DNA from: Paracoccaceae bacterium
Lineage (GTDB): Bacteria > Pseudomonadota > Alphaproteobacteria > Rhodobacterales > Rhodobacteraceae
Direction: 5' to 3'
DNA length: 64,000 bases
Assembly (NCBI GenBank): GCA_011620265.1
Contig: WOZM01000242.1
Span: 1-64,000, forward strand
Shown here: piece by piece, positions 53,505 to 62,927 of the stretch
Layout of the letters: every line of letters starts with the position of its first letter
Numbering within the stretch: position 1 is the stretch's first letter
The notes under the pieces: model-generated
The model's database searches: none
Told to the model about the DNA's origin: nothing
What the model saw: only the letters and a program-made list of their open reading frames with translations
Program-made: the position numbers and the translations under genes

Positions 53505-53649
53505 TTGTCTCTCCATTTTTGCCGCGACAAATGGTATCGCAGAGGCTCATCGCGGCACCTAACCTTCACCTCTTGTACTCCAATATCGCCCACGGGCCCA
53601 AATAGGCAATCGGGCAGAGAAACACGGCTCCACCGAATTGGAGACGGCG

Positions 53650-54255
53650 TCAAATTAGCAACACTTGCGTCCCAGTCTGCGTGAGAGAAAACAGTTCCGC
53701 GATGTGCTCATTATACAACCCTATACACCCATTGGACGATCTGCGTCCGATCTTGCGCGTATCGTGTGTCCCGTGGATGCGGTAGAACTCCCACGAAAGG
53801 TAAAGCGCGTGGGTTCCGAGCGGGTTGTCGGGGCCGGGGCCGACATAGTCCGGCCATTCCGGATTGCGGACCTTCATCGCCGGCGTCGGCCGCCATTCGG
53901 GGCCGACGACCTTGCGCACGACCTCGGTCCGGCCGCGCCGGGTCAGGTCTTCGGTCAGCGGAACGCTGGTCGGATAGAGCCGGTAGATCGTCTGATCCTC
54001 GGACCAGAAATGCAGCGCGCGCGACGTGGTATCGACAAGGACGGCGCCTTTCTTCGTATCACTGAAATACGGCTGCCACTGCAGCGCGCGGAAGCTCGAG
54101 ATGTTGCGGCGGATGTTCGAGTTGAGATCGTTCTCGATCTCGGTCGTGTCCGCGCCGGTCTGGGCAAACGCAGGCAGCGCCAGCGTGGCGCCGAACCCGG
54201 CGGCGGAGGTCAGAACCGCGCGGCGGTTCAGTCTGACGAAATTATGAGAGCTCAT
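53650..54255 (-). CDS. L,D-transpeptidase (YkuD family) with altered active-site motif
   Basis: The 201-residue protein has a signal with a twin-arginine-like RR (LNRRAVLTSAAGFGATLALPAFAQ) and a YkuD domain. Catalytic residues are H161 (YRIHGTHDTR) and C177 in SSNGCIG. The usual SHGCIRL has become SNGCIGL, so the His and Arg beside the Cys are replaced. Such enzymes make 3-3 crosslinks in peptidoglycan or attach lipoproteins. This variant form also occurs in relatives as I remember them. It is divergent from the CAP lipoprotein gene and a second L,D-transpeptidase is close by. Confidence 0.88.
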   Translation of the reverse strand: MSSHNFVRLNRRAVLTSAAGFGATLALPAFAQTGADTTEIENDLNSNIRRNISSFRALQWQPYFSDTKKGAVLVDTTSRALHFWSEDQTIYRLYPTSVPLTEDLTRRGRTEVVRKVVGPEWRPTPAMKVRNPEWPDYVGPGPDNPLGTHALYLSWEFYRIHGTHDTRKIGRRSSNGCIGLYNEHIAELFSLTQTGTQVLLI

Positions 54256-54441
54256 CCTCGGTGTACCTTGGTTCTTTTCGGCGCGGGATCGCGCTGTGGG
54301 AATAGCAGGGACAATAATCCGCGCGGCCGAATTTCTCAATTCACTCTCGTGTCAGAGCCGGCCGATTCCCGCAGATCGCGTTTGAACCGGGCCGGACGAG
54401 GCTGTAAAGGACGGGCCTGCGTAATCAGGGATGGTCGCCGC

Positions 54442-54951
54442 ATGACTCGTTTGCTTTCCTTTTGCCTCGTCGCGGTTCTGGCGCTTGCCGGATGTGAAAC
54501 CACGCCTCCGCAGCTTGGCCCGGACGGCAGGCCATTGCCCAAGGCCTACATCATCAAGCCCGGCGACGAAGGCCGCGTGACCTATTCCATGGTGGATTCG
54601 ATCAATTCCCTGCGCGCGGCCGCCGGCGCTGGTCCGTTGACGCCGAACCCGCTGCTGACCGCTGCGGCCGCCACCCATTCGCGTGACATGGCGGTTCAGA
54701 ACCGGCCCTGGCACTTCGGCTCCGACGGCTCTTCGCCGCTTCTCCGCGTCCAGCGCACCGGCTATCAGGGCCAGATGCTGGGCGAGAATATCTCGGAGAC
54801 CTACGAGACGGAGCTGGAGACCCTGTCGGCGTGGATGGAGCTTCCCGATACCCGCGCCGTGATCCTCGATCCGGCTGCCCGCGACGTCGGGTTCGCCTGG
54901 TTCCAGGAGCCGGGCGGGAAGATCTGGTGGACGCTGGTTACTGGCGGCTAA
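54442..54951 (+). CDS. CAP/SCP-domain lipoprotein
   Basis: The 169-residue precursor has a lipoprotein signal with lipobox LALAGC (C18). The mature part is a CAP superfamily domain: SMVDSINSLRAAAGAGPLTPNPLLTAAAATHSRDMA, then WHFGSDGSSP and GQMLGENISETY, WMELPDTRAVILDP, and GFAWFQEPGGKIWWTLV. In bacteria such proteins sit at the cell surface and are of mostly unknown function. It lies between two L,D-transpeptidase genes, so a cell-wall role is plausible but not shown. Confidence 0.88.
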   Translation: MTRLLSFCLVAVLALAGCETTPPQLGPDGRPLPKAYIIKPGDEGRVTYSMVDSINSLRAAAGAGPLTPNPLLTAAAATHSRDMAVQNRPWHFGSDGSSPLLRVQRTGYQGQMLGENISETYETELETLSAWMELPDTRAVILDPAARDVGFAWFQEPGGKIWWTLVTGG

Positions 54952-54993
54952 ATATCTGATTTGTAGTGGAAAGACGGCGAAAATGCCGCCCTT

Positions 54994-55491
54994 TCACGGC
55001 AGGATGACGATCTCGGTTCCGGTGCGGACCATCGCGTAGATCTCTTCCATCTCGTCGTCCTTCACGGCAATGCAGCCGGCCGTCCAGTCCTTGCCGCGAC
55101 CCTTGTTCTTGCGCGCCCGGCCGTGGATGAAGATGTCGCCGCCCGGCTCCTTGCCCAGCGCCTCGGCCTCCGCCACATCGATCTCGTTCGGATAGGAAAT
55201 GCCGAGCGACAGGTGATAGGTGCTGTTCGGGTTGCGCCGGTCGATCTGGTAATACCCTTCCGGTGTCTTGCCGTCGCCTTCGGTCTTCTTGTCGCCGACC
55301 GGATCGCCGCCAAGCCCGATCTTGTAGGTCTTGAGCGCCTTTGTCCCGTTCACGAGGTGCAACTTGCGTTCACCCTTGTAGACGACGACGCGTGTGACTT
55401 CGGGTCCGTCATAGCTGCGGAATTTAGGCCCGCCGCAGGCGGCCAGAAGCCCTGTTGCGGCCATCGCCACGAGTGATCTGCGGTTGTACAT
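54994..55491 (-). CDS. L,D-transpeptidase lipoprotein (YafK/ErfK type)
   Basis: The 165-residue protein has a lipobox LLAAC (C19) and a YkuD domain: VVVYKGERKLHLVNG, KTPEGYYQIDRRNPNSTYHLSLGISYPN and the active site with H123 (DIFIHGRARKN) and C140 (DWTAGCIAVKDDEM). TAGCIAV replaces the common SHGCIRM, as in YafK-type proteins. It is anchored in a membrane, and acts on peptidoglycan or cuts a bond there. The ATG at 55491 is chosen since it gives a normal lipoprotein signal. Confidence 0.9.
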   Translation of the reverse strand: MYNRRSLVAMAATGLLAACGGPKFRSYDGPEVTRVVVYKGERKLHLVNGTKALKTYKIGLGGDPVGDKKTEGDGKTPEGYYQIDRRNPNSTYHLSLGISYPNEIDVAEAEALGKEPGGDIFIHGRARKNKGRGKDWTAGCIAVKDDEMEEIYAMVRTGTEIVILP

Positions 55492-55588
55492 GGTCACTGC
55501 CCCGACCCGTTCGTTCCGGTTTTTCAGTCTTCTACACGCTTCGCGGGGCTGCCGGAAGTCGGCAAATTTCCGCTCACGCCAAGGTGAG

Positions 55589-56800
55589 TCAGCGGCTGAA
55601 CCGGGCGACGAGCTCCACATGCGGCGACCAGCGGAACTGATCGACGACCTGGACCCAGTCGATAGCGAAGCCGGCATCGGACAGGATCCGGGCGTCGCGG
55701 GCGAAGGTGACGGGGTTGCACGAGACGGCGGCGATCACCGGCACACCCGCTCCGGCAAGCTCGCGCGCCTGCGCCTCGGCACCCGCGCGGGGCGGGTCGA
55801 TGACGACGGCGTCGAAGCGCATCAGCTCGTCCCGGAGCAGCGGTCGGCGGAAGAGATCGCGCGCCTCGGTCGTCACGCGGTGGAGGCCGCTGGCCTGACG
55901 CCAACCGGCGTCGAGCGCCGCGAGCATCGACGCCTCGCCCTCGACCGCGTGGACCTCGGCCCGGTCGGCGAGGGGCAGGCTGAACGTGCCGGCGCCGGCA
56001 AAAAGGTCGGCGATCCGCTTCGCGGCGCCGACCGCCTCGCGCACCGCGCCGACAAGCGCCGCCTCGCCGGCCCCGGTGGCCTGGAGGAAGGCGCCGGAGG
56101 GCGGCACTACCCGCGCCGCGCCAAAGCGTTGCGCGGCCGGATGGCGGCTGACCACCTGCTCGCCGTTCCAGACGATCCGGGCGAGGTCGGATCGCCCGGC
56201 CAGTGCCGCGAGCGCGGAAAACAGGCTCTGATCCAGCGGTTTTCCGTCCGAAACCGCGAGGTCGAGCCCGCCCTCCGTCACCGTGGCCGTCAGCGCCACC
56301 TCGCCCTTGCGCGAGGCGCCGAGCGCCGTGACCTCGGCCAGAAGCGGCAGCGCCGCCATCAGCGCCGGATCGAGAAGCCGGCAGCCCGGAATTTCGACGA
56401 TCGTCCCCGAAGCGCGGCCGTGGAACCCGACCAGCGCGCCCTTCTTCGTCCGCCGCCCCGACAGCGTCGCCCGCCGGCGTGACTGTGGCGGCGAGGTGAC
56501 GACCGGGCGGAACGGCGCCTCGAGCCCCTGCGCCGCAAGCGCCGTCCGCACGACATCGGCCTTCCATCCGGCGACGAAGTCGTCCGAGGCATGCATCAGG
56601 CTGCACCCGCCACAGGCGCGGTAATGCGGGCAGGCCGGCCTCACCCGTGCGGTCGACGGCGTCACGATCTTCGGATCGGCCATCCGGTCGCCCGCGACAT
56701 CACCCTCGACCACCTCGCCCGGCAGCACCATCGGCACGAAGACCGGCCCCGGCACGATACCGTCGCCGAGGTGGCCGAGGCGTTCGACCGTCAGCCTCAC
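55589..56800 (-). CDS. RlmD/RumA-type RNA (uracil-5-)methyltransferase
   Basis: The 403-residue protein has a short TRAM-like N-terminus and a 4Fe-4S site (C57, C63, C66 in CPHYRACGGC, with a fourth Cys near 148 in IPGCRLL). The SAM domain follows (IADLFAGAGTFSLPLA) and the catalytic Cys at C361 in SCNP. DAVVIDPPRAGAEAQA is motif IV. The family makes 5-methyluridine in 23S rRNA or tRNA; which position is modified cannot be decided here. It overlaps the ABC exporter gene upstream by four bases. Confidence 0.93.
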   Translation of the reverse strand: MRLTVERLGHLGDGIVPGPVFVPMVLPGEVVEGDVAGDRMADPKIVTPSTARVRPACPHYRACGGCSLMHASDDFVAGWKADVVRTALAAQGLEAPFRPVVTSPPQSRRRATLSGRRTKKGALVGFHGRASGTIVEIPGCRLLDPALMAALPLLAEVTALGASRKGEVALTATVTEGGLDLAVSDGKPLDQSLFSALAALAGRSDLARIVWNGEQVVSRHPAAQRFGAARVVPPSGAFLQATGAGEAALVGAVREAVGAAKRIADLFAGAGTFSLPLADRAEVHAVEGEASMLAALDAGWRQASGLHRVTTEARDLFRRPLLRDELMRFDAVVIDPPRAGAEAQARELAGAGVPVIAAVSCNPVTFARDARILSDAGFAIDWVQVVDQFRWSPHVELVARFSR

Positions 56801-58629
56801 TCCGCCGCTTCCTCGGTGCCGATGAAGCCGCCCGACTGGCGGTCCCAGTAGCGCGCATAAAGCCCGCCCCTGGCGAGCAGCTCGGCATGCGACCCTTCCT
56901 CGACCAGCCGACCCTGATCGAGGACGACGATCCGGTCCATCTCGGCGATGGTCGACAGCCGGTGCGCGATGGCAAGCACGGTCTTGCCTTCCATCACCCG
57001 GCGCAAGGCGGCCTGAACCTGCGCCTCGACCTCGCTGTCGAGCGCCGAGGTCGCTTCGTCCAGCACCAGGATCGGCGCATCCTTGAGGAAGGCCCGCGCC
57101 AGCGCGATCCGCTGCCGCTGTCCGCCGGACAGCTTCACCCCGCGCTCGCCGAGATGCGCAGCATAGCCCTTGCGGCCCTTGTGGTCCTGCAGCCCGTGGA
57201 TGAAATCGTCCGCCTCGGCAGCTTTTGCGGCGGCGATCAACTCCTCCTCGGTCGCGTCCGGGCGGCCATAGAGGATGTTGTCGTGCGCCGAGCGGTTGAA
57301 CATCGCGGTTTCCTGCGTGACCATTGCGATCTGCCGCCGCAGGCTTTCCTGCGTCACCTCCCGCACATCATGGCCATCGACCAGAATCCGCCCGCTTTCG
57401 GCGTCATAGAGACGCAACAGCAACGCGACGAGCGTCGATTTCCCCGCGCCCGACGCGCCGACGATGCCGAGCTTCTCACCTGGCCGGATCGTCAGGTCGA
57501 CATGATCGAGCCCGCCCGAGGTGCGGCCATAGGCGAAGCTCACATCCTCGAACCGGACCTCGCCCCGGATGCGGTCGAGCTGCTCGGCCCCCGGCGTATC
57601 GGTCAGCGTATGCGGCGGCGTCAGGGTGCGGATCCCGTCCTCCACCTCGCCGATCGAGGCGTAGATCGACATCAGCGTGAAACTGACCCAGCCGGTCATC
57701 TGCGCGATGCGGATGGAGATCGTCCCGGCGGCGGCAATGTCGCCGGTGGAGGCGGTGCCCCTCGTCCAGAGAATGAGCGCCCCGCCGATCAGGATCAGCG
57801 GCAGAAGGCCGGCGATCGTCATCAGCGCCAGCCGGAACCAGGCCGAGAGCACACCGAAATCGAGCGCGGTGTCGCGAAAGCCCGACATCGCCCTCAGCGC
57901 CGCCTTGTCCTCGTGATCGGCGTGCGCGAAGAGCTTCACGGTCTTGATGTTGGTGATCGTGTCGACGACCTGCCCCGTCACCATCGCCCGCGCCCCTGCC
58001 CGCGCCGCCGACTTGCCCCGCACCTTCGGCAGAAAGGCGCGGATGAGGAGGAGATAGGCGACGATCCAGACGCCGAGCGCCAGCGCCATCCAGCCGTCGA
58101 TGGTCAGGAGGAACACCACCGACCCGGCCAGCGACGCAAGCGCGAAGGCGATGGTGTTGATCGATTCGCTCGCCACGTCGGTCACCGCCCGCGCAGCCTG
58201 CATCTGCTTTTGCGCGATGCGACCGGCGAAATCGTTGTCGAAGAAGGTGACCGCCTGCCCCAGCGTCCAGCGGTGCAGCCGCGACAGGACGAGCGGCAGG
58301 ACGTTCGGCTGGACGATGACCGAGTTCGAGGCGGCCGAAAGCCCGAAAGCCACGGGCCGCAGGACGACGAGGAAAACCGCGAACGCCGCGAGAAGCAGCC
58401 AATGGTCGGAGAAGATCGTCAGCGGGTTCCCGGTCTCGGCCGCATCGACGATGGCGCCGAGGAACCAGGCGGTCACGACCTCCATCGTGCCGGCAACGGC
58501 CGACAGGACCGCGGCGAAGATCAGCGGCCCCCAGGCACCCGAAAGGCACCAGAGGAAGAACGCGCCGAGGCTTCGCGGCGGCGGGCCCTCGGCGGGACGG
58601 AAGGCGTCGATCATGTCCCCTACCTTCAT
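56797..58629 (-). CDS. ABC exporter half-transporter (first of a pair, MsbA/MDR type)
   Basis: The 610-residue protein joins a six-helix membrane domain (about 30-330) with a nucleotide-binding domain: Walker A GASGAGKST, Q-loop MVTQETAMF, signature LSGGQRQRIALARAF and Walker B ILVLDEATSALD. Transport of drugs, lipids or glycans is possible. It overlaps the next half-transporter by four bases, so a heterodimer is likely. Both copies keep the full catalytic motifs, including the Glu after Walker B. Confidence 0.94.
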   Translation of the reverse strand: MKVGDMIDAFRPAEGPPPRSLGAFFLWCLSGAWGPLIFAAVLSAVAGTMEVVTAWFLGAIVDAAETGNPLTIFSDHWLLLAAFAVFLVVLRPVAFGLSAASNSVIVQPNVLPLVLSRLHRWTLGQAVTFFDNDFAGRIAQKQMQAARAVTDVASESINTIAFALASLAGSVVFLLTIDGWMALALGVWIVAYLLLIRAFLPKVRGKSAARAGARAMVTGQVVDTITNIKTVKLFAHADHEDKAALRAMSGFRDTALDFGVLSAWFRLALMTIAGLLPLILIGGALILWTRGTASTGDIAAAGTISIRIAQMTGWVSFTLMSIYASIGEVEDGIRTLTPPHTLTDTPGAEQLDRIRGEVRFEDVSFAYGRTSGGLDHVDLTIRPGEKLGIVGASGAGKSTLVALLLRLYDAESGRILVDGHDVREVTQESLRRQIAMVTQETAMFNRSAHDNILYGRPDATEEELIAAAKAAEADDFIHGLQDHKGRKGYAAHLGERGVKLSGGQRQRIALARAFLKDAPILVLDEATSALDSEVEAQVQAALRRVMEGKTVLAIAHRLSTIAEMDRIVVLDQGRLVEEGSHAELLARGGLYARYWDRQSGGFIGTEEAAE

Positions 58630-60476
58630 TCCGCCGCCTCCGTCTCGTCCGTGCCGATGAATCCGCCCGATTGCCGGTCCCAGAACCGCGCGTAAAGGCC
58701 CTTCCGCTTCAGAAGCTGGGCATGGGTCCCGACCTCTGCAACCTTGCCATTGTCGAGAACCACGATGCGGTCCATCCGCGCGATGGTCGAGAGCCTGTGG
58801 GCGATGGCGATGACGGTCTTGCCCTCCATCACCCCGTAGAGCGTGTCGAGGATCGCCGCCTCGACCTCGCTGTCGAGCGCCGATGTCGCCTCGTCGAGGA
58901 CCAGGATCGGCGCATCCTTGAGGATCACCCGGGCGAGCGCGATCCGCTGGCGCTGGCCCCCCGACAGCTTCACGCCGCGTTCGCCGACCTGGGCGTCATA
59001 GGCCTTGCGGCCCTCGGGGTCGCTCAGGTCGAGGATGAAGTCATGCGCCTCCGCCCGTTTTGCGGCGCGGACCATCTCCGCCTCGGTCGCATCGGGCTGG
59101 CCGTAAAGGATGTTGTCGCGCACGGAGCGGTGCAGGAGCGAGCTGTCCTGCTGCACCATGCCGACGCGGCTTCGCAGGCTGTCCTGCGTCACCTCGGCGA
59201 TATCCTGCCCGTCGATGCGGATATGCCCCGCCTCGGCGTCGTAGAACCGCAGCAGAAGCTTCACCAGCGTCGACTTGCCCGAGCCGGAGCGGCCGACAAG
59301 CCCGATCTTCTCGCCCGGCCGGATCGTCAGGTCGACCCGGTCGAGCCCGCCGAAACCGCGGCCGTAATGGTGGCTGAGTCCGTCGATCTCGATCTCGCCG
59401 GCCTTGAAGTCCAAAGGCTTCGCCCCCGGCCGGTCGACGAGCGCGATCGGCTGCGCGATCGTCTCCATCCCCTCGACCACGACGCCGAGCGCCTGGACGA
59501 GGTTCGTGGTCGCCCACATGATCCAGTAGGTCATGTTGTTGAGCCGAAGCACCAGCGCCGTCGCCGCGGCGACCAGCCCCACCGTCGCCTCGCCGTCGTA
59601 CCAGAATTTCAGCGCGAGCCCGGTGACCGAGACGATCAGCATCCCGTTCAGCAGCGTCAGCGTGATGTCCATCCGGGTGACGATGCGCATCTCGTGCTGG
59701 AAGGTCTTGCGGGCCGTCTCGATCGCCTCGCCGGCATAGGCCATCTCGCGGTCGTGATGGGCGAACATCTTCACCGAGTGGATGTTGGAATAGCTGTCGA
59801 CAACCCGGCCGGTCACTTGCGACCGCGCATCCGACGCGGCGGTCGAGGCCGGCCCGGCGCGCCGGACGGTCCAACGCAGCAGAGCGAGATAGAGGACGAT
59901 CCAGACGAGCAGGGGAATGACCAGGCGCGGATCGGAATTCAGCAATAGTGCCACCGCCCCGACAAGCGTCGTGACCGCGAAAGCCACCGCGTCGAAGGTC
60001 TGAAACACCGCGTCGCCCGCCGCCGGCGGGGTCTGCATGATCCGGTTGGCAATGCGGCCGGCGAAGTCGTTCTCGAACCACCCGACCGGTTGGCGCAGCA
60101 CGTGCCGGTGCGACCGCCAGCGGATCAGCGTTCCGAAGTTCGGCAGGATCGCGTTGTGCAGAAGCGCCACGTCGGCGCCCGAGATGATCGGCCGGACCAG
60201 CAGAACCGCAAGTGCGGCGATCAGGAATTCGGTGCCGTGGGTGCGCATCACCTCGACCGGCGTCCCGGCGTTCAGGAGATCGACGATCCGCCCGACATAC
60301 CAGATCAGCCCGACCTCCATCGCCGCGACCGCCGTCGTCAGCACCGCCGTCACCGCGAAGACGCGATGGAACGGCCGGGCATAGTCCATCAGGAAGGGAA
60401 GGAGACGCCGAGGCGGCGTATCCGTCTCCTGATAGGGAACATAGGGATCGACGAGGTTCTCGAAGAACCGGAACAT
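58626..60476 (-). CDS. ABC exporter half-transporter (second of a pair)
   Basis: The 616-residue protein has the same architecture as its neighbour: an N-terminal tail (FFENLVDPYVPYQETDTPPRR), six membrane helices, Walker A GRSGSGKST, MVQQDSSLL, LSGGQRQRIALARVI and ILVLDEATSALD. The stop overlaps the next gene's ATG. The pair probably forms one exporter. The substrate is unknown. Confidence 0.94.
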   Translation of the reverse strand: MFRFFENLVDPYVPYQETDTPPRRLLPFLMDYARPFHRVFAVTAVLTTAVAAMEVGLIWYVGRIVDLLNAGTPVEVMRTHGTEFLIAALAVLLVRPIISGADVALLHNAILPNFGTLIRWRSHRHVLRQPVGWFENDFAGRIANRIMQTPPAAGDAVFQTFDAVAFAVTTLVGAVALLLNSDPRLVIPLLVWIVLYLALLRWTVRRAGPASTAASDARSQVTGRVVDSYSNIHSVKMFAHHDREMAYAGEAIETARKTFQHEMRIVTRMDITLTLLNGMLIVSVTGLALKFWYDGEATVGLVAAATALVLRLNNMTYWIMWATTNLVQALGVVVEGMETIAQPIALVDRPGAKPLDFKAGEIEIDGLSHHYGRGFGGLDRVDLTIRPGEKIGLVGRSGSGKSTLVKLLLRFYDAEAGHIRIDGQDIAEVTQDSLRSRVGMVQQDSSLLHRSVRDNILYGQPDATEAEMVRAAKRAEAHDFILDLSDPEGRKAYDAQVGERGVKLSGGQRQRIALARVILKDAPILVLDEATSALDSEVEAAILDTLYGVMEGKTVIAIAHRLSTIARMDRIVVLDNGKVAEVGTHAQLLKRKGLYARFWDRQSGGFIGTDETEAAE

Positions 60477-60533
60477 CGGGGGCGCCTTTCGGGTTGCCGA
60501 AGGGATATAGCGCGGTCCGTCGGAAAGGGGAAC

Positions 60534-61130
60534 TCAGTGCCGGACCAGCCCCGCGATACTGAGCACGATCAGGCCGGCCATGATGAGGTTGAAAACCTTG
60601 AGCCGCCTCGCCGTGGTCAGCCAGCGGGCGATCGCCTGGCCCGCATAGGTCCAGGTCGCCGCCGAGCCGAGGCCGAGCGTGAGGAAGGTCACGGTCACGA
60701 CCGCTGCCGTCGCCACCGGAGCCGAGGGCAGGATGAACTGCGATGTCGCGGCGACCGCCATCGACCAGGCCTTGGGGTTGATCCACTGGAATGCCACGGC
60801 TTGCAGGAACGTCATCGGATGCGCCCCGCTCGATTTGGACCCTATTCCGCCTGAAGTCGCGATCTTCCACGCGATCCAAAGAAGCAGCAGCGCCCCGCCC
60901 CAGCGCAAGGTCTCCCGCAGGACAACGCTGGTCTGGAAGAGCCCGCCGAGCACGAGGCCGACAACGAGCAGCATCAAGGGAAAGCCGGTCGCAACGCCGA
61001 ACAGGTGCGCCATGGTGCGGCGGAAACCGAAATTCGCGCCCGATGCGGCCAGCATCGCGTTGTTCGGCCCCGGCGTGAAGAGCGTGGCGAGCGCGAGCGC
61101 GACAAGCGCGGGAAAGGTGTCGAAGGTCAT
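60534..61130 (-). CDS. LysE/RhtB-family amino-acid exporter
   Basis: The 198-residue protein has about six membrane helices and the family signature TLFTPGPNNAMLAASGANFGFRRTMAHLFG near the N-terminus. FQWINPKAWSMAV is the second conserved block. Members export amino acids such as threonine or homoserine lactones. The substrate is not evident. It lies 57 bp upstream of nothing related and ends its own unit. Confidence 0.92.
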   Translation of the reverse strand: MTFDTFPALVALALATLFTPGPNNAMLAASGANFGFRRTMAHLFGVATGFPLMLLVVGLVLGGLFQTSVVLRETLRWGGALLLLWIAWKIATSGGIGSKSSGAHPMTFLQAVAFQWINPKAWSMAVAATSQFILPSAPVATAAVVTVTFLTLGLGSAATWTYAGQAIARWLTTARRLKVFNLIMAGLIVLSIAGLVRH

Positions 61131-61185
61131 CTTGGCCCCAAGGGTCGGAACGGCGGGCTATCCTGCCTTGCGGCATCGCCGGGTT

Positions 61186-62328
61186 TCAAGCGAGCAATTG
61201 TTCCCGAGACAATTCGAAGCCCGACGCGATCCAGCGCGCCTCAAGCTCCTTCAGCCGCGCGCCGAGCTCGGACCCGGAAAGCCCCGGCATCAGATCGCCC
61301 GCCCTGAGCGGAAACTTCGCCCCCGCGCCCTGCGCGACCGCGGCCTCCCAGCCCCCGGGCAGCGGCGCTTCCAGAACGGCCGCCCGCAGCAGCAGCACAT
61401 CGCGCGCCAGCGCTGCGCCGTGCCGATAGGCGAGCTCCGCCGGGCCGGCCATCCCGCCGATGCCGTCGGACAGCACGGCAAGCTTCCGCGCCTCGTCCCG
61501 CGACAGGCGCAGCGCCTCGGTCGGATCCGGACCGCCCAGCGCGGCAAGCCGGCGCAGCCAGTCCGGGGCGTAAGGCGGCTCCAGATGCACGAGCGGCGCC
61601 AGCGCGCGCGGATCCGTGCCCGGCAGGACGTGGCCGAGCACCCCTGTCGCCCACATCGCCGCCACCGCCGGCGCGGGGTCCGGCGCGGCGAGAAGCCGGC
61701 GCATCTCATGCCCGATGCGTTCGCGCGAAAGCGTCTCTGTTCCGCCGGAATTCGCCGCACAGGCGGCGAGCGCCGCGGCATCCATCCCGGCCTTCGGATC
61801 GCCGTACCAGGCGTGGAAACGGAAGAACCGCAGTATGCGGAGGTAGTCCTCGCGGATGCGCGCGCCGGCGTCTCCGACAAAGCGGACTCGCCGGGCCTCG
61901 AGATCGGGCAATCCGCCGAGCGGATCGACCACGTGGCCACCGGCATCGGCATAAAGCGCGTTCATGGTGAAGTCGCGCCGCGCCGCGTCCTCCTCGACCC
62001 GTGTCGCGAAGGCGACCGTGGCGTGGCGGCCATGGGTTTCGACGTCGCGGCGGAAGGTCGTGACCTCATGCGGCTCGCCCGCGACGACGATGGTGACGGT
62101 GCCGTGCTCGATCCCGGTCGGCACGACCTTCAGCCCGACGGCCTTCGCCAGCGCCATGACCCGCTCCGGCACCGCGTCGGTCGCGATGTCGATATCGGCG
62201 ACCGGCTGATGCAGCAGCGCGTTGCGCACGCAACCACCGACGAGCAGCCCCTGATGACCGGCCTCCGTCAGCAGGTGGAGCACCCGCTGCACACCCTCCG
62301 CTTCGATCCATGCGCCTTCGATCTTCAT
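61186..62328 (-). CDS. cca: CCA tRNA nucleotidyltransferase
   Basis: The 380-residue class II nucleotidyltransferase has the GGCVRN motif at about 31-36, the metal-binding DID (D45, D47), and RRDFTMNAL with DPLGGLPDLEARRVRFVGDA. These define the poly(A) polymerase/CCA-adding family, and the ERxxxE-like RERIGHEMRRLL supports CCA activity. It repairs or adds 3'-CCA on tRNAs. The only tRNA in the window already encodes CCA, so repair is the likely need. It overlaps the Nudix gene upstream by four bases. Confidence 0.93.
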   Translation of the reverse strand: MKIEGAWIEAEGVQRVLHLLTEAGHQGLLVGGCVRNALLHQPVADIDIATDAVPERVMALAKAVGLKVVPTGIEHGTVTIVVAGEPHEVTTFRRDVETHGRHATVAFATRVEEDAARRDFTMNALYADAGGHVVDPLGGLPDLEARRVRFVGDAGARIREDYLRILRFFRFHAWYGDPKAGMDAAALAACAANSGGTETLSRERIGHEMRRLLAAPDPAPAVAAMWATGVLGHVLPGTDPRALAPLVHLEPPYAPDWLRRLAALGGPDPTEALRLSRDEARKLAVLSDGIGGMAGPAELAYRHGAALARDVLLLRAAVLEAPLPGGWEAAVAQGAGAKFPLRAGDLMPGLSGSELGARLKELEARWIASGFELSREQLLA

Positions 62329-62927
62329 TCCGCCATCCGGTCCGCCAGCGCCTTCACGATACGCGCGGTCGCGCCCCAGATGTAATAGGGACCGTAGGGC
62401 ACGACATAGTAGCGGCGGATCTGCCCCCGCCACAGTCGGCTCTCGATCCTGAAGTTCGCCGGGCTGGCGACATGGGCGAGCGGAACAGAGAAGACCTCGT
62501 CCACCTCACCGGCTTCCGGAACCGGCGTGAATGCGTCTCTGATCCGGCCGAAAACCGGCGTGACGACGAAGCCCGTCACCGTTTCATGCGCGCCCATCGT
62601 CCCCAGAACCTCGACCGAGCGCCGGGGCAGGCCGATCTCTTCCTCCGCCTCGCGCAGCGCCGCCGCGACCGGGTCGGCATCGCCTTCGTCGACCTTGCCG
62701 CCGGGAAAGGCGATCTGGCCGGGATGGTGCTTCAGCCGCGACGACCGCTTGGTGAGGATCACCTCGACCCCGCGCCGGCCTTCCACGAGCGGCACGAGAA
62801 CCCCGGCCGGCCGCAGCACCCGGCCTTCGGCCAGAACCGTGCCGGGGTTGAGGTCGTAGTCGGAGGTGTCCCGCCCGGGGCGGTTCAACGCCCGCAGGAC
62901 CGGTGCGAGCGGATCAGCTGTCGGCAT
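62325..62927 (-). CDS. CoA-type Nudix hydrolase (NudL-like)
   Basis: The 200-residue protein has the extended CoA pyrophosphatase motif before the Nudix box (LTKRSSRLKHHPGQIAFPGGK) and the box itself (GKVDEGD, then REAEEEIGL). It likely splits CoA or acyl-CoA into 4'-phosphopantetheine and 3',5'-ADP. It overlaps hslO by 14 bases upstream and cca by 4 downstream, so the three form an operon under the RpoH promoter. Confidence 0.92.
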   Translation of the reverse strand: MPTADPLAPVLRALNRPGRDTSDYDLNPGTVLAEGRVLRPAGVLVPLVEGRRGVEVILTKRSSRLKHHPGQIAFPGGKVDEGDADPVAAALREAEEEIGLPRRSVEVLGTMGAHETVTGFVVTPVFGRIRDAFTPVPEAGEVDEVFSVPLAHVASPANFRIESRLWRGQIRRYYVVPYGPYYIWGATARIVKALADRMAE

